Below are positions 56,492 through 64,000 of a DNA stretch of 64,000 nucleotides, in pieces. The position numbers and the translations under genes were made by a program. Origin of the DNA: Mactromeris polynyma (lineage: Eukaryota > Mollusca > Bivalvia > Venerida > Mactridae); the NCBI GenBank assembly GCA_032209605.1, contig JASFXZ010000003.1:4962807-5026806 (forward strand), given 5' to 3'. Each line of letters starts with the position of its first letter. Within the stretch, counting starts at the first letter, position 1. The notes below the pieces were generated by a model. The model was not told the DNA's origin. It worked only from the letters and a program-made list of their open reading frames with translations, and did no database searches.

Positions 56492-56957
56492 GTATTAATC
56501 AGATTCAGACAGACAAAGGATAACTTTTAGATCGGAGACAAATTTATTTACAGAGAACAAATCACTTTCAGCGAAGTATAAACAGATTGGCGGTGAAAGA
56601 ACTACACTGCTGCAAGTGGAGGCTGCTTTGAAACGCAAAGTTAGAGGACAACAACAAGAAATAAAATGCATAAAAAGAACTATTGTACCACCAGAATATT
56701 GCTATCAGAATTAACGAAGAGAATGAAAGTTCGTATTATTTGGCGTCATGTATAATGAAATGATAACACATCTTGAACGGGAGAAAAAGTGAAATAGAAG
56801 CTCGTGTGGTTAAATTGGAAACAACAGTTCGAGGATCTTGTCAATTACACGAGATTATATGACAAACATCCTAAACTGCCCGACGTCGGAATAAATCGTG
56901 ACTTTAGTGGCCGACAAAGGTCTATAAATAGCTTTCTGGATAGCGATTGGAACAGAG
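56492..56957 (+). pseudogene. Coiled-coil fragment psiCC1, copy 3, truncated by deletion
   Basis: It matches the other psiCC1 copies up to tagcgattggaacagaggg and then jumps into receptor sequence. About 1.76 kb present in unit 2 is missing. Confidence 0.88.
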
Positions 56958-57253
56958 GGTACGTCTTCGGTTGGAAGTGTCCATGGTGTAAAAGAAACAT
57001 ATATTTCTTGTGTATCAAAAGGATATAATGTAATTTCTGCGTCAATACCAACTTCGAGTTTTATAGGTACACATGCCTTCACTGTCCCGTACTTATCTAT
57101 TATAACATTTCCAAAATCATCAGAATTCAGACCAATGCCATAAAACCCATCAGTGCCGACCACTATGTCTGGTAACCATACCAACTTTGAATCCAGAAAC
57201 ACCTGGCGACCTTCTGTACTCCAATCAAGTAACGAATGCCAACTATAATCCGT
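56958..57253 (-). pseudogene. Receptor fragment psiRec, copy 3, extracellular part only
   Basis: Only TDYSWHSLLDW to FTPWTLPTEDV remains. Unlike copies 1 and 2 it keeps the ccatggtgtaaaag sequence, so the frameshift of those copies is absent. Head-to-head fusion to psiCC2 at 57251-57253, as in the others. Confidence 0.88.
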
Positions 57254-57802
57254 GTAGTTGAATTGGAAAAACAGTCCGAGGATCCTGTCAATTACACGAG
57301 AAAATATGACAAACACCCTGAACAACCCGATGTCGGAATAACTCGTGACTTTAGTGACCGACAAAGGTCTAGACATACGCTTTTTGATAGCGATTGGAAC
57401 AGAAGATCGGCTCATAACAAAGAAAAAGCCCGAAGAAGTGACATTGTCAGACGTAAAGAATATTAACAAAGAGATGGAAGTGGTCGACGGGAAGAATGGG
57501 AAAGAAGAAACAGTACAGATAGGTTCTTTGATTACTAACCATCTTCAGACAAGGCAATGCCTTACGATGATTATAGAGACAAATCTCGAACTCATTCTAT
57601 CATGACTGCAAGAAGTCCTGATTATTATAAAAGCAACGCACCACCTTTCAACAACTCACCTTCAAGACAAACCAGTTTGCCTTCCATGCGGGTTTCTTTA
57701 CCACCACTTGGTTCCCGTGGCTCTCGATCTCCAAGGCCGACATCCCAATCTCCTACATTTCAAGATAGAAAACGGATTACTCCCCTTACTACCAGGCGGT
57801 AA
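57251..57802 (+). pseudogene. Coiled-coil fragment psiCC2, copy 3
   Basis: It carries the shared TAA after RRKEY. It has LFDSDWNRRS where copies 1 and 2 have FFYSDWNRRS, so it is slightly closer to CC5. Confidence 0.88.
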
Positions 57803-58007
57803 CATACTTCAAATGTCGTATAGTTTACTGCATCGTTAAATTCATATGAGCAGACCTTTTAATGTAATCTTGCTACATGACCTACATTTTAGCAACCACC
57901 AGGTCCGTTTGATTGTAGATGGTTGTAAACTTAAATAATGCATGCTATTTTAAACAATGCCAAAAATAAAAGTTTATGTTATCGTGTATGTTGTTTTTTA
58001 ATTGTTT

Positions 58008-58216
58008 GAGTGCCGCTGTATTTCCAGAAAACGTCACATGAGACGTCACCATGTATTGACAGTAAACAATATTTGCCCCATAAGGAAATATAAAAACGAA
58101 GTGACCGTATGGAGTAAATATTGTTTATAGTATAATGCAAATAGTGACATCACATGTTGCGTTTTCTAGAAATAACGTCACTTACTGAAGATGTTGTAAA
58201 TCCCATAGCAGCGCTC
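58008..58216. mobile_element. CRE-bearing MITE, array copy 3
   Basis: Same position in the spacer as the other array copies; one arm now reads aaataacgtcac, so its CRE is mutated. Confidence 0.75.
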
Positions 58217-60042
58217 ATTTACACATAATTAATAGAGCTTGACATCAATACGAACGACTCGACAATTCCTGTCCCTCAATAATATGATGTTGTGAAAAGG
58301 CCGGGATAGTTAGTTTTGTCCGTGTTCGAATACCGCGTCTGATTCATTGATGGTAAAAACGCATATTAGTATCGATTTCAACATCAGTCATACAGCAAAA
58401 TATGAGCTTGACATTCCTTCATTTATTATGTATGAAAAAGCATCGTTGAACCAATTAGTGAATTAGTGACGAGATTCGTCTGGTTTTATTATATAATATA
58501 CTAATAACCGATACTTAAATGTCAATAGTCCATTGTGTTTCCAGACATATTATATATCATTTAGCTAAGTTGTGTAATCTATAATCGAATATTGGTAAAA
58601 AATATATCACTGAGCTAATTGATGTTTTTAATATAAATGTAATATAAGACACGTGTCAGACAGTACTACTTAATGACCGTATCCAGTATAAACATGTATA
58701 CGTATGGATTACATTACAATTCGTCACGTAACTTCGAGTGACAATATATTAACACAAGATAGTGTAAAGTTTCGAAGTATTTATTAAACTTATTTTAGAA
58801 CAACTTAATATAAAACACCAACAACCCAAGTTCATTAATTCAGACGATACCGGCGTGATGGTATGTGCGCCGTACGTAAACCTCAACTCTCTCCAAAACC
58901 TTTCTCACTTAATCAAACTGTCCTTCTCTATTTATAACCATGATGTTATTCGGCTCCTAAGTCGTGGTAATTTTGGCCATGGGCATCGTCTGGTTTTATT
59001 GTATAATATACTAATAAACCGATACTTAAATGTCAATAGGCCATTGTGTTTCCAGACATATATGTATACTTATGGATTACATTACAATTTCCTTCCCTTC
59101 TTTATGGAACAACAAAAAAATAAATAATTATACTACAATTTTGAGTACTCATATGCAAACAATCCATATATGTATAATGCAAACCGTCAATATCTGACTC
59201 TATAAATCTATTCGACGTTGCAAGTCTAACTACCCAAAAAATCCTCCTTATACAAATACGTATTTAGTATTTACACAATACAAGATAAAAGTCATCTAAT
59301 ACATAATAATCATAATCATGGAACAAAAGTATAATGCATATGCATTTAGTATTTACACAACACAAGATAATAGTCATATGATGTATAATAATCATGATCA
59401 CTAATAAGTCAAGTTAATTATCTGATACATATTAAAATAATTCATTATATATTTACACAAGTTCACACACATATAATTGAAGACAGTATAATACACTGCG
59501 TTTTCTTCTGTTTCCATTTTCTTCTTTTATCCTCCACATCAATATCCATACTTTGCCCACTGATAATGGACGGGCATAGTACGGACTGGCTGAACCAGCG
59601 TCCAATCCAATGTATCCTTGTTATTCACATGGACCTGCATAGGCAGGCGATACGATAGTATCCAAATTTTACTACTACATGTAGTATATATTCTGACGTT
59701 TGGTAAATGGATAATTCTTCCATGTTATTCACATGGACCTGCATAGACAGGCGATACGATAATATCCAAATTTTACTACTGGTGTATATCCTGACGTTTG
59801 GTAAATTGATAATTCTTAGGATACTGATTTGAACTCCTGTAATTTGGTAATGTTCAACCATTTCTGGACGTTACACCCAGCCATCCGTGTTGCTTGAGGC
59901 CCCACTGGAATGATGCCGAGTGCATGATGCGTTGTTTACGGTGACGTATGGTTTCCAAACTGTAAAGAAGGATAAAGTTGCCTGAAGAATTTTTCTTTAT
60001 CCGTGATGGCCGATGAAGAAAGTGGTTCAACTGGGTTGTTTC

Positions 60043-60624
60043 TTACCAGTGGTATGTCGTTCTGTTCACTGGAGTTGCATGTTGTCCGTTTTTTGTGTTC
60101 TGGAATACCCCTATGTCGACGGTGTCTGCAAGCTGGTAGTGAACAGTTTGATCCCTGGTAGTCTTGAAACGCTTGTTATTATTGGCAGATCGATTGCATA
60201 AATGTTTGAAGTATTTACAATACAAGAATATCCCCAAAATAACGGACAAAGCTGCAATAATTGCAATAACGATATAGTACCAATTTGGCCAAGACGTAGT
60301 TTCAAGAGTGACGTTCTCTAATGATTTGAGGCTCTGTATCAGATCATTCATAGGTATTTGCTTTACTTCCTTTAATTTCGGGGAATTTGATTTTTTGAGA
60401 TGTTTTTTTATAGCCGAATGAAAAGGTGCCCAAATTTTCATCTTTGCGATGTTCGGAAATGTTGCCAATTCATTATTAGTTGGGATGTTTTTAGTGGATG
60501 TTTGATCAAACCACGCATTTAAAGCAAGATATTCGTCAAATCCGCGACAATTCATGTTTAAGTAAACGAAATCATGTCTCAACTCCAACCCACTTTCGTT
60601 TAACCTGCAGAACCAGAAACTCAT
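60043..60624 (-). CDS. Envelope-like membrane-anchored protein part, intact 193-residue frame
   Basis: It runs from ATG at 60624 (MSFWFCRLNESGLEL) to 60043. There is no clear signal peptide. A ~125-residue polar stem contains AWFDQTSTKNIPTNN and an N-glycosylation site NVT, followed by WPNWYYIVIAIIAALSVILG as a transmembrane segment with cysteines at its inner edge, and a basic ~55-residue tail. The layout fits the C-terminal anchor of a class I-type envelope protein. The adjoining ectodomain-like remnant (60640-61157) is on the opposite strand, so an inversion separated them. It is frameshifted in the other two array copies. It is probably a relic of an inserted retroelement; a host gene cannot be excluded. 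Confidence 0.5.
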   Translation of the reverse strand: MSFWFCRLNESGLELRHDFVYLNMNCRGFDEYLALNAWFDQTSTKNIPTNNELATFPNIAKMKIWAPFHSAIKKHLKKSNSPKLKEVKQIPMNDLIQSLKSLENVTLETTSWPNWYYIVIAIIAALSVILGIFLYCKYFKHLCNRSANNNKRFKTTRDQTVHYQLADTVDIGVFQNTKNGQHATPVNRTTYHW

Positions 60625-60639
60625 CTCTGGGATTTCTAT

Positions 60640-61157
60640 AAGATATTACAGTGTGATACCATTCTTTATGACAATCAGATCGCAGTACTTATCAATATAC
60701 CATTGCTTGATTTGGACGGAAAACTCAACGTTTACCGCATTCATACTCTAGCCATTCCCTATTACAAAGCACAATCAGATCATACGTCGATAAATGAGTC
60801 ACCCGCTGAAATGACAGCTAGGTACGATATTAGTACACCAGTTATTTTGATAAACACCGAACATACTCGTTATGCAATTTTATCAGATGCGGAATTAGTT
60901 CAATGTAGTGATAGTCTTACGCAATTTGCATTGTTCAGTCACCGATGTATTAGATATCCTTGTCGGAAAGATGCTCAATCGCACTTTTCACTAGGAATGA
61001 ACGGAAAATTTCAGAATTCTGCCATACTATAGTTAACATACAAAACAAATTACCTATGGCAAAGTACATTTACAACGGTCACTGGGTAATAACAACTAAC
61101 ACCTCATTACGGTTTGTTATAGTAATTCTAATAATAGAGAAAAATCAGAAGTCACAA
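60640..61157 (+). pseudogene. Envelope-like ectodomain remnant, copy 3
   Basis: Two overlapping frames (60703-61032 and 60960-61277) carry successive parts of the pattern described at 39270, so one frame shift near 60960-61030 breaks it. There is no polymerase or protease nearby. It is described as an old genomic remnant only. Confidence 0.45.
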
Positions 61158-61625
61158 AGAACTTATCATACCAAGACCATCTGTTGCATATCAGATATAT
61201 ACGGTGATGTATTACATGCTCTTGCATATTTCCATGAACGTAATTTATCGGATATTTCGAACTTTGCGATATACTAGTTGTGTTAAAGTGTATTATATAA
61301 ATCTGAATCGTACACATAGAACTTTAATAAACTTTTTTTGTATAAGATGTTGTCTATTTTTGCTTAAAGGGTTTGGAGTTAATATAGTGTATGTTAAAAT
61401 ATAGAAACATAATGTTTTCAGAACAGGAATGTAGTTTTACTCTAAGTCTCATGTTCAAAAGACGTTTTATTTTAAGATAAAACCTGATGAATTTTTATAG
61501 TCATGGACCTTATCCTAATTTGTTTGATCTTTTCAAAGCTAAAGAGTAGCAAACGTAGTTGATATGATTGTCGCCGACGTTGGCACACACTTCATTATCA
61601 AGATTCGGAATATATATTAAAATGT

Positions 61626-62828
61626 CTAAGCCATTTCGGCCGCAAGAACAATCATACCTAATAAAACAAAGTTCCATGTAATTGACAAACAAATCAACAC
61701 CGAATCAAGTCTGTTATTTAAAGCATGCAGTTCATTTTCATCGGCGTTTGTTTCTAGAGGATCATTCGAAACATTTCTTTGCTCCTGTGAGATGTATTGT
61801 ACATTTGGTATAGAATCTCCGCGTTTGTCACTTAAACAGCAAACCTTCAACATCATATGGTAAATTCGACCTTTGGATTTCAGATATTGATCATTAATGT
61901 TAATCGTCACACAAGTCGAAATAATCGTCAGAGCACTTCCAAGCAACTGCAAGCTCAGATAAACCACAAATACTGACACGCCTCTAGATGTTCTAGGAAG
62001 TGACTGGTCAACAATAGACAAAAATACGGCTAATGTAAGAAATACAGTAACACTCAATGAAAGACGTTCGCCACCTTTAACCGGAAGTATGAACACAAAA
62101 ATATTTAAAGATGATATTAAAACCACTGGTAATACCATACTCAACACAGGAAATAAACTCTGACGTTGTATGGAAAATTTGTACTGAACATTGGTGTACG
62201 TGCAGTTATCGAAAGAATAGGTGAATTCAAGCATATCATTCGTTAGAATATTCCATTCCCCGTTTTCTTTGTAATATTGTATCGGTGATACATCGGCTAC
62301 ACTGGATAGCAATAAGTCTTCGGTGGGAAGTGTCCATGGTGTAAAAGAAACATATATGTCTTGCGTATCAAAAGGGTAGAATGTAATGTCTGCTTCAATA
62401 CCAACTTCCAATTTTATAGGTATCCATGCCTTCACTGTCCCGTACTTATCTATTATAACATTTCCAAAATCATCAGATTTCAGACGAATTCCATAAAACC
62501 CATCGGTGCCGACCACTATGTCTGGTAACCATATCAACTTTGAATCGAGAGACACCTGGCGACCTTCTGTACTCCAATCAAGTAATGAATGCAAACTATA
62601 ATCCGTCCAATTCAGTTCAACCATTGATTCTACCTTCACTGTTTGTTTTTTGAAATCCAAATCTGCGATAGAAATCAGATGCATGGTCATTTTCAAGACG
62701 ACTGGATCGTTTGGACTTAATGCAGGTCGAACGTTTCTGTCATAGGAATTCAACCGCGTAAGATTATAATTTCCAGATGCATAAACGATACGACAAAGCA
62801 AAAACAGTATAGTCAGTCTTTTATCCAT
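61626..62828 (-). CDS. Receptor D: Cys-less nicotinic-like channel subunit
   Basis: 400 residues, intronless, intact. It combines ELNWTDYSLHSLLDW and GFYGIRLKSDDFGNV (as in receptor A) with IPIKLEVGIEADI and FTPWTLPTED (as in B and C), a mosaic that suggests gene conversion. Both Cys-loop positions are Ile. The minus-strand leader differs from B and C (ggttatatacctacc). AATAAA on its strand is kept in ttttattttaag near 61465. Confidence 0.93.
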   Translation of the reverse strand: MDKRLTILFLLCRIVYASGNYNLTRLNSYDRNVRPALSPNDPVVLKMTMHLISIADLDFKKQTVKVESMVELNWTDYSLHSLLDWSTEGRQVSLDSKLIWLPDIVVGTDGFYGIRLKSDDFGNVIIDKYGTVKAWIPIKLEVGIEADITFYPFDTQDIYVSFTPWTLPTEDLLLSSVADVSPIQYYKENGEWNILTNDMLEFTYSFDNCTYTNVQYKFSIQRQSLFPVLSMVLPVVLISSLNIFVFILPVKGGERLSLSVTVFLTLAVFLSIVDQSLPRTSRGVSVFVVYLSLQLLGSALTIISTCVTININDQYLKSKGRIYHMMLKVCCLSDKRGDSIPNVQYISQEQRNVSNDPLETNADENELHALNNRLDSVLICLSITWNFVLLGMIVLAAEMA

Positions 62829-64000
62829 GTTTCTGGTTATATACCTACCATCAACAACATTTCACTATTTATCAAGCCGTATTAACAGTTCTAAAATGTG
62901 TTGAGGGTATTGATTGAGAAGTTAATGCAATTACGCCGAATGATTGAAAACAACTGTACAGTCAGTCTGTCATCCATGTGACTGGTTCTAGACCTACGAT
63001 CAACACCAGTACAATATTCATGAAGCCGCATAAATGTTAAGTGTTGAGTGTATTGGGCAGTTAATGCCATTATGCCGACAAATTGAATAATCGAGCCTGA
63101 TTATTTACAGTGTGACTCTTGTTATGTACATAATGCTTTATAACTTTTAATGATTAGTTACTGCCTACTTAGTCAATTTATGTATATATGTTGGAAAGCA
63201 ATGACCATGTAGCATTAAGTGTGTAAGTGTATCATTTTATGACATTTATGAAGACATTTACTCAACACGATATAACAAAACATAGCATTATGCAGTATCA
63301 CAGTTATACGTTTATGTATGTAAAACGTAATGTATGTGTAACATATTAGTGTACATCAGGTTTTTACCACTGTATACAATGTACCCATATTGTATACTAT
63401 TTTAAACAGGAGATTTATACGTTTATGTATAATATATTATAGCTAGTTCATGCCTTGTTATATCAATTTCTGATATGGTATAAAAGGCCGATGTGATCGG
63501 ATGATAACTGGATAATAAACAACAGTGTGTATCTTAATTTGAAAATTCCCGAAAGCTACTGAAATTGACCTTGCCCTTCTTATACCGTCATTATGGCGTA
63601 TCGATATTCCGAGGTAAAAGGAACAGATGTAGAATTATAGTTGTTTCCTTTCTTTCAATTGTTTGTATCAAATCTAGAAATATTATCGCTAACGCTGCGT
63701 GCCGCTTCTCGATGGCGTATCAGTATTCCAAGTATTCTCAAATTGTTTCCTTTTATCGTGCTATTTGTATCAAACCAAGATGATGGCTAAGGATGCGTAA
63801 CGCTACTCGATATTTATCGAATACAAGTAGTTAAGTTTCAAAACATCGATAAAATATGGGAGGGGAAAACAGTTAAGTTTTGCATAATATAGTTTCGTCC
63901 GAAATAAGTACTGGAGACCTAATTTCAATCTCCGCTCTCTCGTTGCCAGATTTGGGGACGAAATTGATTCTAAGTGTGTTAAGATTAAAATGCTTGTTGT
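62829..64000. other. Start of the fourth head-to-head spacer, cut by the window end
   Basis: Relic receptor leader near 62945-63030 (minus, slightly deleted), plus-strand TATA at 63479-63486, and the ~115-bp duplication with small deletions. The array probably continues beyond 64000. Confidence 0.7.

Larger units (their letters stand above)
58475..61157. mobile_element. Array insert, copy 3, both junctions kept
   Basis: It starts at gagattcgtctgg and ends before AGAactta. It contains the direct repeat, AT-rich repeats, two units of the ~100-bp repeat and the best-preserved envelope-like pieces. Confidence 0.65.

Overview
This is nuclear DNA of an animal. It is AT-rich and gene-sparse, with spliced leaders, TATA-box promoters and many decayed mobile elements. 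The LINE, SINE-like and MITE sequences look like those of lophotrochozoans, most probably a bivalve mollusc. That placement is inference from remembered repeat families. I saw no bacterial operon and no CRISPR.

Region 1 (1-29.6 kb) holds five related coiled-coil genes, here called CC1 (5064-6158 +), CC2 (11403-12518 +), CC3 (20068-21561 +), CC4 (25574-26602 -) and CC5 (27432-29354 +). Each protein is encoded in a single exon. CC2, CC3, CC4 and CC5 each show a plausible untranslated first exon and one intron ahead of the start codon. CC1 and CC2 are recent tandem duplicates. All five share the pattern ERxxL..ExxYKKRIxxLExE, and three share a G-(D/N/H)-E-x-I-x-E-L-E motif or its neighbourhood. 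Their function is not known. Between them lie LINE 3' fragments, SINE-like and tRNA-like sequences, pogo-like and mariner-like MITE relics, a 17-bp minisatellite, a foldback MITE whose arms carry CRE (TGACGTCA) sites, and a diverged satellite built around RFX X-box palindromes.

Region 2 (27-64 kb) is a higher-order tandem array. The basic module is a convergent pair: a coiled-coil gene (+) facing a pentameric ligand-gated ion channel gene (-). The first pair (CC5 and receptor A, 30562-31764) is intact. It is followed by three copies of a double module: a decayed coiled-coil fragment, a receptor fragment lacking both ends, a head-to-head fusion to a second coiled-coil fragment, and then an intact receptor (B 44449-45651, C 53710-54912, D 61626-62828). 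The four receptor genes are intronless, encode 400 residues each and keep the four membrane segments. Both cysteines that define the Cys-loop are replaced by isoleucine. The coiled-coil copies decayed while the receptor copies stayed open.

Each double module also carries a roughly 2.7-kb insert with envelope-protein-like remnants in opposite orientations. One module (receptor A to B) is interrupted by a 4.2-kb DNA transposon (39953-44169). It has 28-bp perfect terminal inverted repeats, many subterminal GCAAAAAGGTACC hairpins, and a spliced gene for a protein of about 973 residues that joins an OTU-type cysteine protease domain to a DDE-transposase-like domain. This transposon and the Cys-less receptor array are the two most interesting systems in the window.
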